The notes under the pieces were generated by a model, which was not told the origin of the DNA, ran no database searches, and was given only the letters and a program-made list of their open reading frames with translations. A program made the position numbers and the translations under genes. Source: Catenibacterium mitsuokai (lineage in GTDB: Bacteria > Bacillota_I > Bacilli_A > Erysipelotrichales > Coprobacillaceae). From it: 64,000 bases of DNA. Location of the stretch: contig NZ_CP102271.1 of NCBI RefSeq assembly GCF_025148785.1, positions 214,001 to 278,000 of the forward strand. Direction: 5' to 3'. This document shows positions 44,227-52,412 of the stretch, piece after piece; position 1 is the stretch's first letter, and the number at the start of each line of letters is the position of its first letter.

Positions 44227-44625
44227 ATGTATACAATGAAAGAAGTTTGTCAGATTGTTGGATGGAGCTATGAAACATTAAAATATTATTGTAAAGAAGG
44301 GCTTATTCCTAATGTAAAGAGAGATAAGAATAACTATCGTGTCTTTGATGAAAATAATATAGAATGGATCAAAGGCTTACAATGTTTAAAGAAATGTGGT
44401 ATGAGTTTGAAAGATATGCGCATGTATCTTGATTATTGTATGCAAGGTCCTGTTTCTATTCCTGAGCGTGTAGATATGCTCAATGAGACAAAAGAAGATC
44501 TAGAAAGAAGACTAGCGGAAATACAGGAATCGTTAGACTATATTGAACAGAAGAAAGAACTCTATAGAGATATGCAAGAAGGTAGGAAGCCTTATGTAAG
44601 TTATGTTTATCATGTAGAGAATTAG
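44227..44625 (+). CDS. MerR-family regulator
   Basis: The start at 44227 follows AAAGGAG. The 132-residue protein has an N-terminal MerR winged helix (YTMKEVCQIVGWSYETLKYYCKEGLIPNVKRDKNNYRVFDENN, residues 2-44 in parts), then KCGMSLKDMRMYLDYC and a long dimer coiled coil (RVDMLNETKEDLERRLAEIQESLDYIEQKKELYRDM). No metal-binding Cys cluster is seen at the C-terminus. It probably controls the divergent histidine phosphatase through the 19-bp-spacer promoter and may autoregulate the genes downstream. Effector unknown. Confidence 0.88.
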   Translation: MYTMKEVCQIVGWSYETLKYYCKEGLIPNVKRDKNNYRVFDENNIEWIKGLQCLKKCGMSLKDMRMYLDYCMQGPVSIPERVDMLNETKEDLERRLAEIQESLDYIEQKKELYRDMQEGRKPYVSYVYHVEN

Positions 44626-44633
44626 GTGATACT

Positions 44634-44897
44634 ATGATAGGTACAGTAGATTTTAATATGATTCTAGAATTGAATCGTATATTGAAGAAGAAAGGCTATG
44701 ATTATTCTGTTCATTCTATTGGTGGATGTGCAAGCTGTGGTCTTAATTTGAGATGCGAGGGAGAAGAAAGTGATTTAGAAGATGTGATGAAGGTCATAAA
44801 TGACTTTCTTAAGAAGAAGTGGTTAAAGGCTGTTCCGAGTCTGGAAGATCCCTATACTCTTGGCATCATCTCTACATTTCATAAGGAGGTCAAGTGA
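44634..44897 (+). CDS. Small conserved protein, function unknown
   Basis: An 87-residue soluble protein, eight bases after the MerR gene with an AGGTGAT ribosome site. The N-terminal helix (VDFNMILELNRILKKKGYDYSVHSI), a CASCG pair of Cys and a C-terminal amphipathic helix (DVMKVINDFLKKKW) resemble small Clostridia/Erysipelotrichia proteins that NCBI labels RDAC family, but the RDAC motif itself reads GGCASCG here, so the link is tentative. Position between MerR and GntR regulators suggests an accessory role in the same operon. Confidence 0.55.
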   Translation: MIGTVDFNMILELNRILKKKGYDYSVHSIGGCASCGLNLRCEGEESDLEDVMKVINDFLKKKWLKAVPSLEDPYTLGIISTFHKEVK

Positions 44898-45277
44898 TGT
44901 TTCAGTTAAACTATCAAAGTCATAAATCTATCTATGAACAGATTGTAGACAATATTAAGGAACAGATTATGACAGGTGTATTAAAAGAAAATACCCAATT
45001 ACCAACGGTAAGAGAACTCTCTCAACTATTAACTATTAATCCTCATATAGTTCAAAAAGCATTTCAGACATTGGACCAGGAAGGCTATATCTATACAATT
45101 GCGAATAAAGGTATTTTTGTATCATCAAGAAAACATGTAAAGATAGATGAACAGAAAGTCGATGACACGATTCATGTGATTGTAGAAGGTTATAAAGAAT
45201 TAATCGACATGGGTATGACTCAAGATGAAATACATAATAAGATTTTAGAATATATGAAAGGAAGCCTTCATGATTAA
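44897..45277 (+). CDS. GntR-family regulator, YtrA subfamily
   Basis: The ATG at 44897 is seven bases from AAGGAGG and overlaps the previous stop; a GTG three bases earlier is less well spaced. The 126-residue protein has a GntR winged helix (SIYEQIVDNIKEQIMTGVLKENTQLPTVRELSQLL, then NPHIVQKAFQTLDQEGYIYTIANKGIFVS) and a short C-terminal helix, the compact YtrA form. Such regulators typically repress the ABC transporter encoded next, and its stop overlaps that ATPase gene. This supports an autoregulated exporter operon. Confidence 0.9.
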   Translation: MFQLNYQSHKSIYEQIVDNIKEQIMTGVLKENTQLPTVRELSQLLTINPHIVQKAFQTLDQEGYIYTIANKGIFVSSRKHVKIDEQKVDDTIHVIVEGYKELIDMGMTQDEIHNKILEYMKGSLHD

Positions 45278-46160
45278 AGTAAAAGATTTATATAAAGTGA
45301 TTGATGGTGAGGTCGTCCTTGATCATCTCAATATGCAGGTAGAAGAAGGGTCTATCTATGGTTTGATTGGTCCTAATGGAGTAGGTAAAACAACACTCAT
45401 TAGACATCTGGTGGGTGTCTTAAAACAAGATGCAGGAAAGATTTTTATAGAATCACAGCCTGTGTATGAAAATATAGAATTAAAAAGAAAGATAGGCTAT
45501 ATATCTGATGCGATGTATTTCATAGAAACAAGCTTAGAAAGAAATGCGAAAGTCTATAAAGACCTCTATCCATCATGGAATCAAGAAAGATTTGAAGAAC
45601 TCTACAAAACATTTAAATTAAATCCTACAAAGAAGATACAGACATTCTCTAAAGGAATGAGAAAACAAGCATCATTTTGTTTAATTATGTCTACAATGCC
45701 TAAATATCTTATTTTAGATGAACCTATAGATGGATTAGATCCAGTCGCAAGAAAATTAGTTTGGAAATATATTATTGATGATGTTGCCCAAAGGAATCTA
45801 ACAGTTCTTATTTCTTCTCATAATTTAAAAGAATTAGAAGGAATAGTGGATCATGTAGGTATATTGTATAAGGGTAAGATTATGAGAGAGTTTGATTTAG
45901 AATATATTCAAACGCATATTCATAAAATACAGGTTTCATTTGGAGATAAAGAAGTTCATTTAGATGAGTTAAATATTGCGTATCAGGAGGAAAGAGGTTC
46001 AGTAAAAATATTGATTATTGAAGACTCTCTTTCTAATATTAGAAAGGTTATAGGAGATCAATCTCCTCTTATCTTTGATATACTTCCTTTAAGTCTGGAA
46101 GAACTCTTTATATATGAAGTAGGAGGGGAAGATGATGATGTCCAAAAACTCATATTTTAA
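45270..46160 (+). CDS. ABC transporter ATP-binding protein (YtrB-like)
   Basis: This 296-residue ATPase overlaps the GntR gene by eight bases. It has Walker A GPNGVGKTT (about residues 35-43), a Q-loop, the signature FSKGMRKQ where LSGGQ normally occurs, Walker B YLILDEPIDGLDP and the switch His in ISSHNLKELE. The C-terminal 80 residues are the variable domain seen in Ytr/CcmA-like exporters. It should power the permease encoded next. Direction is export; the cargo, perhaps a peptide or antibiotic, cannot be read. Confidence 0.93.
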   Translation: MIKVKDLYKVIDGEVVLDHLNMQVEEGSIYGLIGPNGVGKTTLIRHLVGVLKQDAGKIFIESQPVYENIELKRKIGYISDAMYFIETSLERNAKVYKDLYPSWNQERFEELYKTFKLNPTKKIQTFSKGMRKQASFCLIMSTMPKYLILDEPIDGLDPVARKLVWKYIIDDVAQRNLTVLISSHNLKELEGIVDHVGILYKGKIMREFDLEYIQTHIHKIQVSFGDKEVHLDELNIAYQEERGSVKILIIEDSLSNIRKVIGDQSPLIFDILPLSLEELFIYEVGGEDDDVQKLIF

Positions 46161-47805
46161 TAAAACCTTCTTTAAAAACCTTATGAAACGTTTCTGGATC
46201 ATTGGTTTAGGGATGATGGTATCCTATGTTTTATTATATCTTTATCCTATCTACCAGGGTGCAAGTTCAGAGGGGTATCAATACTATGCAGCATATCTCA
46301 AGGGATCTTATTTTATAGGTAATCTTATTATCTCTACTATTGCGATACTTACAAGTGTGGCTTTACTCTATTTCTATCATAACCGTACAGCCTCTACAAT
46401 TATTCATTCTATGCCTATTAAAAGATCAGAACTCTATTGGACATCTTTTATTGCAGGAATGATTTTAATGTTTGTACCTCTTATTCTTACAACAGGGATA
46501 CTTATATTCTATGGTAAAACAATCCCTTTATATTATAGAGAACTTTCAATCAACCATTGTCTGAGTTGGTTTTTGATTCAAAGTGCAATCATATTCTTTG
46601 CATATGGCATTACACAATTCTGTGGTATTATCACGGGTAATCTCTATACACATTGTATATTAGGAGTATTTTTTAATAGTTTACCTTGGCTTAGTTCACA
46701 GTTTTTTACTATTCTTAAATCAGCCTTTACTTATGGTGTAGAAGAACCTTCTGTCGCTTTTGAGAACTATTCTACTGCCTTTAATTATGTATTAAATCTA
46801 GAAAAATGGCTCACATTGCGTACTCTTGCTTATTTGACTATTTATATTGCGATAGGCATCAGTTTAGTCTTTATTGCCTACTTCATTTATAAACGTGTTA
46901 AATTAGAATACATTGGTTCTTCTGTTGTTTTTGACCGTTTAAAAGATATAGTTGTCATTATAGGGACTCTTGTACTCTCTTCATTTGTGACATTCTTATT
47001 TATATCCAATGAAACATCTATTCATACAATGCGTATCACTTTTGTGATTATAGGTATCATTGATTCATTTATAGGTTACTATATTTCAAGAATGATTGCA
47101 GATATGACACTTTATGTCTTTAATAAGAAGAACTTTAAGAAGTTTATCATCTATCTTGTGGTCTTCTCACTCATGTGCGTCTTCTTTGTATTTGATATCA
47201 CAGATGAAGAAAATAAGATTCCAAAAACAGGTACTGTATCTTATGTGACATTCAGTTCTGATTATTCAGGTAATCAGGATGTTAAACTGAATGATTCAGA
47301 TACAATAGATATAATTCATGATATACATAAAGATATCTTAAAAGCACCACATAACTCTAATGATTCTTCTCATTATTTCAACATTACTTATCATCTCGTA
47401 GATGGTAAAACACTCACACGTTCCTACAACATATCACAGGACTGCTTTGATAAATATGTGAAGGATGATATGAAGTCTCTTTATACAAATGTCTCTTATA
47501 TGAATCAGATCTTTAGAAATATGCATTGGGTAGAAGTATCTGTTATGAACTATAAAGATGATACAATGGACGATACAGTCTATTTAAAAGAAGATGATTT
47601 TAGAGGTTTGAAATATGCCTTAAGAAAGGACTATGAAACTCTTTCGATGGATACTATTTCAGACGCAATTAATAACTATAAATATAGTATTGAAGTCATT
47701 AATGATGCAGATTATGTACTCACTTTCTATATTAATAAGGATTTTGAGAATACAGTGACATACTTTAAAAAGAGAGGTTATAAATTAGTGGCGAAAAACT
47801 CATAG
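46135..47805 (+). CDS. ABC transporter permease, 556 residues
   Basis: GGAGGGG is followed by three consecutive in-frame ATGs (46132, 46135, 46138); 46135 has the best gap. The gene overlaps the ATPase by 26 bases. The N-terminal half has about six hydrophobic helices (first about residues 15-35) with HNRTASTIIHSMPIKRSELYWTSFIAG typical of exporter permeases. A final helix pair near 285-350 precedes a roughly 200-residue soluble C-terminal domain. Its stop codon (47803-47805) lies in the left-end hairpin of the decayed IS605-type element, so the native C-terminus may have been altered by the insertion. Confidence 0.82.
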   Translation: MMSKNSYFNKTFFKNLMKRFWIIGLGMMVSYVLLYLYPIYQGASSEGYQYYAAYLKGSYFIGNLIISTIAILTSVALLYFYHNRTASTIIHSMPIKRSELYWTSFIAGMILMFVPLILTTGILIFYGKTIPLYYRELSINHCLSWFLIQSAIIFFAYGITQFCGIITGNLYTHCILGVFFNSLPWLSSQFFTILKSAFTYGVEEPSVAFENYSTAFNYVLNLEKWLTLRTLAYLTIYIAIGISLVFIAYFIYKRVKLEYIGSSVVFDRLKDIVVIIGTLVLSSFVTFLFISNETSIHTMRITFVIIGIIDSFIGYYISRMIADMTLYVFNKKNFKKFIIYLVVFSLMCVFFVFDITDEENKIPKTGTVSYVTFSSDYSGNQDVKLNDSDTIDIIHDIHKDILKAPHNSNDSSHYFNITYHLVDGKTLTRSYNISQDCFDKYVKDDMKSLYTNVSYMNQIFRNMHWVEVSVMNYKDDTMDDTVYLKEDDFRGLKYALRKDYETLSMDTISDAINNYKYSIEVINDADYVLTFYINKDFENTVTYFKKRGYKLVAKNS

Positions 47806-47871
47806 GCTTGCCTATGGGATGAAAGCCACATAATTTTTACTTGAGTTAAGCATAAGGGTAAGTTTAATAAG

Positions 47872-48257
47872 AAAAAACGTGTTGGCAGGTCTATAAAGAA
47901 TAGATGCCCTTCTGGGTTTCAGGCTGCTGTAGAAGAAAAATTCAAGACCACAGGTGGTACATATATAGAGGTGCCTAATGATTATAGAGCATCATAATAT
48001 GACCATACAGCAGATGATTACATAAAGAAGAAATTATCTGACAGGATGTATCATTAGCAGATGGAACTCTAGTACAACGAGACTGGTATTCATCATTTCT
48101 GTTGTACTGCTATGATTACGTGACTAAGAATATAGATAGGGACAGATGTATTTCAGAATTTGAAAAGTGTTACAGTAAGGAAGAAGCCTTAATTAAAAGA
48201 ATTAAGATTAATAGAATCAAAGTATTGAATAGTGGAATCAAAATAGTATAAAATAAA
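47872..48257 (+). pseudogene. tnpB: TnpB (IS605 OrfB) remnant, C-terminal part
   Basis: The translation from 47873 gives KRVGRSIKNRCPSGFQAAVE, then TTGGTYIEVPNDYRAS, an in-frame TAA where Q is expected, YDHTADDYIKKKLSDRMYH, a shift of frame, then ADGTLVQRDWYSSFLLYCYD and EFEKCYSKEEALIKRIK to a stop at 48257. This order is the C-terminal tail of long TnpB/OrfB proteins in Firmicutes. The catalytic RuvC part is missing, so there are at least one nonsense change, one frameshift and a large 5' deletion. It cannot be functional. Confidence 0.8.
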
Positions 48258-48420
48258 CATAAGGGAGATTGATTATACTTCCATATCGTAAGATAGAAAT
48301 TTACCGTTAATGTGGTCGCTGGACTGCTTGGTAATGAAAGTTTTGATTCAAATAGATTTACACTTGTAACTCCAAAGTCTGAAAATGATGTACGATTACA
48401 AGCTACACTTGGCAATCAGA

Positions 48421-48449
48421 ACCCCACGGGCTTGCCCGTGGGAGTAGTC
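48421..48449 (+). repeat. Right-end hairpin of the IS605-type element
   Basis: CCCACGGGC (48424-48432) and GCCCGTGGG (48435-48443) form a perfect GC-rich stem that stands out from the AT-rich surroundings. In TnpB elements this hairpin is also the 3' end of the guide RNA scaffold. Confidence 0.75.
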
Positions 48450-48473
48450 AGTATAGAAAGATATTTAAGTAAA

Positions 48474-48505
48474 AAGACGTATCACCAAATAGGTGATACG
48501 CTTTT
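48474..48505. terminator. Bidirectional terminator between ABC locus and glgB
   Basis: CGTATCACC (48479-48487) pairs with GGTGATACG (48493-48501), flanked by A and T runs on both sides. It ends glgB on the minus strand and can end plus-strand transcripts. Confidence 0.85.
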
Positions 48506-50279
48506 ACTTTACAATATAGAATTGTGCACTGTAGGCAGGTAATGTCATTTCTATTTCATTCTTTATATGAATTTCTTTATCTAGATTATGTGATTTACCA
48601 CTATATAATTCATTATCTGAATTTAATAGAAGAGTCAATGTTTCAGGCTGATCTACTTTATAAGTATATGTCTTATCTACATTGTGGAAGTTAAAGAAAG
48701 CGACTATTGTTTCTTTATCACTCATACGTTTAAAGACATAAATACAATCCTGTTCCTGATGACAATCTACCCATTTAAATCCTCTTTCACTAAAGTCATA
48801 CTGTGATAAAGAAGGATGTGTTAAATAGATGTTATTTAATTCTCTCATGAAATGAAGGAAAGAATCATGCATAGGATACTTCAATAAGAACCAGTCTGGT
48901 TCCTTTGTTTCATCCCATTCTCTAAACATCGCAATCTCATTACCCATGAAGTTAAGCTTCTTACCAGGGTGCGCAAACATATACATATAAAGTGCTTTAA
49001 CCTGTGCAAACTTCTCTTCATACTCACCATACATCTTATCAATAATAGTCTTCTTACCATGCACCACTTCATCGTGTGAGAATGGAAGAATAAAATGTTC
49101 ATTATAGAAATACATCATAGAGAATGTAAGCTTATGATAGAAAGAAGGTCTTTCTTCTGGAGTCTTCATAAAGTAATCTAATGTATCATTCATCCATCCA
49201 AGATCCCATTTATAATCAAAACCTAAACCACCTTGTTCAACAGGACGTGTTACACCTTGATAAGAAGATGAATCTTCGGCGAATAGAAGAGTATGAGGAA
49301 CTCTCTGTTTAAGTCCTTTATTAAAGTTCTGAACAAAGCGAATCGCTTCTCTATTCTCTCCACGACCACTATTACCCTGCCAGTAAATAAGATTACCAAC
49401 AGCATCTAGTCTTAAGCCATCAATATGATATTCCTTTAACCAGTAATAAGCAGAAGAATTCAAGAATGAACATACATCCCCACGAGAATGTTGGAAATTA
49501 CATGTACCCCATTCACTCTTACCTACTGCATCATTAGGATAATTATAAAGAGGTGTACCATCATAGTTATTTAAACCAAATCCATCAATCGCAAAATGAA
49601 CAGGTACGAAATCAAGAATAACCGCAATATTATTTTCATGACACTTCTCTACAAAATATCTTAAATCATCGGGAGTACCATAACGAGATGTAGGGGCAAA
49701 ATAACCAGTAGGCTGATAACCCCAGCTTAAATCATTAGGATATTCATTTAAAGGCATGATTTCTAAGAAGTTATAATGATTCTCTTTTAAATAAGGAATA
49801 ATTAAATCAGCCATTTCACGATATGTATACCAGTCATCGGCTTTTTCACCTGGTTTCTTCCAAGAACCAAAATGCATTTCATACACATTAATAGGCATAT
49901 CTTCACTAAATCTTTGATTCATCCAAGCATCATCATGGAATGTATACTGATTCATATCAAAAATAATAGATGCATTATTAGGACGTACTTCACTTGTATA
50001 CATATAAGGATCACAGTGATCTACAAAAGACCCATTATTATAAATACGATACTTATACATCTGTCCCACTTTAGCATTTGATATAGTCGCTTCAAAGAAC
50101 TGCCCATTTCCACAACGATTCATAGGTGTTTCCTGCCAGTCATTAAATTCCCCAATAACTGCCACATGAGATGCTGCTGGCGCATATGTTCTAAAAGTCA
50201 CGCCATTCATATGAACAAAAGCGCCAAGATACTTATAAGTCTCAAACTCCTGACCATTATAAAAATTATTAAAATCCAT
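48504..50279 (-). CDS. glgB: 1,4-alpha-glucan branching enzyme (GH13)
   Basis: This 591-residue enzyme makes alpha-1,6 branches in glycogen. An N-terminal CBM48 domain (VTFRTYAPAASHVAVIGEFNDWQETPM) is followed by the GH13 barrel: VILDFVPVHF, nucleophile Asp in GLRLDAVGN, Glu in LFAEDSSS and the third Asp in FSHDEVVHGK. The PINVYEMHFGSWKK opening of the barrel is typical of GlgB. At 591 it is a little shorter than usual, lacking the extra N-terminal module of E. coli GlgB. It is monocistronic with an AGGG ribosome site; no glgC or glgA is nearby. Together with the phosphorylase at 22 kb it implies glycogen turnover. Confidence 0.93.
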   Translation of the reverse strand: MDFNNFYNGQEFETYKYLGAFVHMNGVTFRTYAPAASHVAVIGEFNDWQETPMNRCGNGQFFEATISNAKVGQMYKYRIYNNGSFVDHCDPYMYTSEVRPNNASIIFDMNQYTFHDDAWMNQRFSEDMPINVYEMHFGSWKKPGEKADDWYTYREMADLIIPYLKENHYNFLEIMPLNEYPNDLSWGYQPTGYFAPTSRYGTPDDLRYFVEKCHENNIAVILDFVPVHFAIDGFGLNNYDGTPLYNYPNDAVGKSEWGTCNFQHSRGDVCSFLNSSAYYWLKEYHIDGLRLDAVGNLIYWQGNSGRGENREAIRFVQNFNKGLKQRVPHTLLFAEDSSSYQGVTRPVEQGGLGFDYKWDLGWMNDTLDYFMKTPEERPSFYHKLTFSMMYFYNEHFILPFSHDEVVHGKKTIIDKMYGEYEEKFAQVKALYMYMFAHPGKKLNFMGNEIAMFREWDETKEPDWFLLKYPMHDSFLHFMRELNNIYLTHPSLSQYDFSERGFKWVDCHQEQDCIYVFKRMSDKETIVAFFNFHNVDKTYTYKVDQPETLTLLLNSDNELYSGKSHNLDKEIHIKNEIEMTLPAYSAQFYIVK

Positions 50280-50372
50280 ATGTTACCCTCCAATTTCTCT
50301 ACTTTAATCATAAGATAAATAGAAGAAAATTTCATCTGACATTTTAAACGATTTGTTTGGAATTACGCATGT

Positions 50373-50399
50373 AAAAACCCTCCACTTAAGGGAGGGTTT
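50373..50399 (-). terminator. Rho-independent terminator after the DAP-dehydrogenase-like gene
   Basis: On the minus strand AAACCCTCC and GGAGGGTTT (50391-50399 with 50375-50383) form a stem with a T run after it. Confidence 0.85.
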
Positions 50400-50407
50400 G
50401 GTGATGA

Positions 50408-51433
50408 TTATAAGTGATAATCCATAGGATATGTTAAGTATTCTAATGTATCTAACTGATCAACAGTGACAACGCCAGCGGGTGCTCTAAGTAAGCTAGG
50501 AATTCTGTTTACTATAGTAGCACATGTATGTTCTACTGTAGCTGGTTTAACTACATGGAATTCAGTATCTGGTTCGCCAGTAATCTTCCAATCGCACATA
50601 TCACCATCATTAGGACCATAGACCTTACCAATGCACTGTGTTTCAATAATAGGACCCTGGAATGTTTCTGTAGTAACGACTGCAGCCATACCAATACAAT
50701 TTCCTTTTGGAATTGTTTCACCCATTGTTTCAGAATACAAATCAGTATCGTGGAAATAAGGTACACATTTTTGTGTCTGTGACTTAATAGTCCATCCCAT
50801 ACGAGATGCGAGAGCTTCATTTGAGTTCCATACATAAGATGGTTCAATTTCTTCAGGATGGGCAATTGTTGCTTCAAACTCTTCAGGTGTTAAACCTACA
50901 CCATGTGCTTTCGCAAGGGCTAGACCATATTCTTCTACATTGTAACTAACTGCCCCTTCAATCTTAGTAATAGTATGACAAGAACCAGCCACTAAACCAA
51001 CCATGTTCACCCAGAATGTATCTTCCATACCACTACCTACAAATGTACATCCTGTTTCTTTCGCAAGAACATCTAACTTATTCATTCTTACTGGATCGGT
51101 TGTCCATGCATCTGTGGCTTCTTCACATGTAGTGATGACATTAATACCTCTACTTAAACACTTTTCAAAATGATCAAAACAATCACTCACAAGTGAGAAT
51201 AATGTCACGACTGCAACATCAGCGTCACAATTATCTAGTACTTCATCGGCATCACTGCTGATTTTTATACCAGTCTTAATACCTAGTTCTGCATAATCGC
51301 CTACATCCATACCCACGATTGCAGGATTATTATCGATGGCTCCGACAATCTGCGCACCTTTCTCATACAAATAGCGTAAGATGTATTTACTCATCTTACC
51401 ACAACCATACTGTACAACTTTAATCTTTTCCAT
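50408..51433 (-). CDS. Diaminopentanoate/dihydrodipicolinate-reductase-like NAD(P)-dependent dehydrogenase
   Basis: This 341-residue cytosolic protein has an N-terminal NAD(P)-binding fold: [22 protein letters not shown] with [20 protein letters not shown] and VAVVTLFS. The C-terminal half resembles the DAP_DH_C domain of 2,4-diaminopentanoate dehydrogenase, an enzyme of ornithine fermentation; [14 protein letters not shown] and [11 protein letters not shown] are characteristic. No other ornithine-fermentation gene is present, so the substrate may differ. It lies downstream of a MerR regulator on the same strand with a weak terminator between, and has an AGGAGGT ribosome site. Confidence 0.72.
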   Translation of the reverse strand: MEKIKVVQYGCGKMSKYILRYLYEKGAQIVGAIDNNPAIVGMDVGDYAELGIKTGIKISSDADEVLDNCDADVAVVTLFSLVSDCFDHFEKCLSRGINVITTCEEATDAWTTDPVRMNKLDVLAKETGCTFVGSGMEDTFWVNMVGLVAGSCHTITKIEGAVSYNVEEYGLALAKAHGVGLTPEEFEATIAHPEEIEPSYVWNSNEALASRMGWTIKSQTQKCVPYFHDTDLYSETMGETIPKGNCIGMAAVVTTETFQGPIIETQCIGKVYGPNDGDMCDWKITGEPDTEFHVVKPATVEHTCATIVNRIPSLLRAPAGVVTVDQLDTLEYLTYPMDYHL

Positions 51434-51460
51434 AAGAAATACCTCCTAACTAAAGGATAA

Positions 51461-51484
51461 ACCCTCATCAATGATGAGGGTCAA
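51461..51484 (-). terminator. Possible terminator/attenuator after the MerR gene
   Basis: ACCCTCATC (51461-51469) and GATGAGGGT (51473-51481) form a perfect stem, but only a short T run follows on the minus strand. The hairpin includes the end of the MerR coding region, so it may attenuate rather than fully stop transcription into the dehydrogenase gene. Confidence 0.5.
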
Positions 51485-52325
51485 CCTTTTTGTAGGCAAT
51501 TGGGACTTGTAATCGTAAATACATAGAACGTTCATTATCCTTAAAGAATGTCAGTTCTATGAGTACTTCACATATATAATCACCAATCACTTCATAATTA
51601 TTATCCATACAATACTGTAGTAATCTACCTGCATACTCTTTTTCATTATTGAAGTCATCCATATAGATACAAGCATACATGCCACTTTCTAATGTCTGTA
51701 CAGATTCCTTTTTTGGAAAGTGTTCATCTACAAAAATAAATATATCATGAGTAATAAACTCCTGTTTCAGGAATCTCTTTCTTTTAAGAAAAGTTCCCAC
51801 ATTACAATAATAGATTTGGGGAAGATGTTCTTCTAATAATTGATCTTTGAATTCTTTGAGTATTACTTCATACCCATCCTGATCATAATCATAGAAGTTC
51901 TTATTCACTCGTTTGGCATAGATGTGACGTTCATCAATATACTCAGTTGTCAAAGTGCCAGGTGTAGGGGATTTGCGGTATCTTTCAAGAGAATAGATTG
52001 TACGTTTGATTGCATTTCTTTTGCGTATAATATCATCCATCTCTTTCTCTATAGAACGCTGTTTCTTAATGAGTATCGCTTCTATAAGAGTAGGATCTTC
52101 TTTATCCAACAATTCCTTGATTTCCTTCAAGTTCATTCCTAACTCTTTCATATAGCCTATTAGATCAAGTCTTGCATTCTGCTTCATATCGTAATAACGA
52201 TAGCCTGTATCTTCATCAATATAGATAGGTGTCAATAAACCCCACTTATCATATAAACGGAGCGTATTAATACTCACATGATTAATTTTAGCCATCTTCC
52301 CAATAGAAATTAAACCCTCGTGCAT
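51468..52325 (-). CDS. MerR-family regulator with effector-binding C-domain (BltR/BmrR-like)
   Basis: This 285-residue protein has an N-terminal MerR winged helix (LISIGKMAKINHVSINTLRLYDKWGLLTP, then DTGYRYYDMKQNARLDLIGYMKELGMNLKEIKELL; residues 4-66), a coiled-coil linker (RSIEKEMDDIIRKRNAIKRTIYSLERY) and a roughly 160-residue C-domain like the GyrI-type multidrug-binding fold of BmrR/BltR. It likely activates a promoter on ligand binding; a 19-bp dyad lies just upstream. The ribosome site AAAGAGGTGATT is strong. Targets could be itself, the dehydrogenase downstream and the divergent esterase. Confidence 0.88.
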   Translation of the reverse strand: MHEGLISIGKMAKINHVSINTLRLYDKWGLLTPIYIDEDTGYRYYDMKQNARLDLIGYMKELGMNLKEIKELLDKEDPTLIEAILIKKQRSIEKEMDDIIRKRNAIKRTIYSLERYRKSPTPGTLTTEYIDERHIYAKRVNKNFYDYDQDGYEVILKEFKDQLLEEHLPQIYYCNVGTFLKRKRFLKQEFITHDIFIFVDEHFPKKESVQTLESGMYACIYMDDFNNEKEYAGRLLQYCMDNNYEVIGDYICEVLIELTFFKDNERSMYLRLQVPIAYKKVDPHH

Positions 52326-52356
52326 ACAATCACCTCTTTCTATAATTCTACCATTT

Positions 52357-52390
52357 TTACAAGACTAACCTGTAAGAAAAATGTTAGAAT
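52357..52390. promoter_or_regulatory. Dyad and divergent promoter region between MerR and esterase
   Basis: TTACAAGACTAACCTGTAA (52357-52375) has dyad symmetry (TTACA-N9-TGTAA). On the minus strand TTACAG is 18 bp from TAGAAT (52351-52346), so the dyad covers the -35 and spacer of the MerR promoter. On the plus strand an extended -10 TGTTAGAAT (52382-52390) can drive the esterase. One MerR site could control both directions. Confidence 0.6.
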
Positions 52391-52412
52391 GGGGAAAAGA
52401 GGGGGTTAAGAT

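Larger units (their letters stand above)
47801..48449 (+). mobile_element. Decayed IS200/IS605-type element with both end hairpins
   Basis: The left end has CATAGGC-TT-GCCTATG (47801-47816) followed by GGATGAAAGCC; the right end has CCCACGGGC-TT-GCCCGTGGG (48424-48443). Both share the GGCTTGCC core, as expected for subterminal hairpins recognised by a Y1 transposase. Between them is a TnpB C-terminal fossil and about 170 bases of noncoding sequence (48258-48420) where the guide RNA of TnpB elements is encoded. Exact boundaries are uncertain by about ten bases because these elements make no target duplication. Confidence 0.75.

Noticed and set aside
48312-48542. 76-codon plus-strand open frame across the IS605-type right end
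   Set aside because: It crosses the right-end hairpin and the glgB terminator and has no family signature; this is noncoding element DNA.
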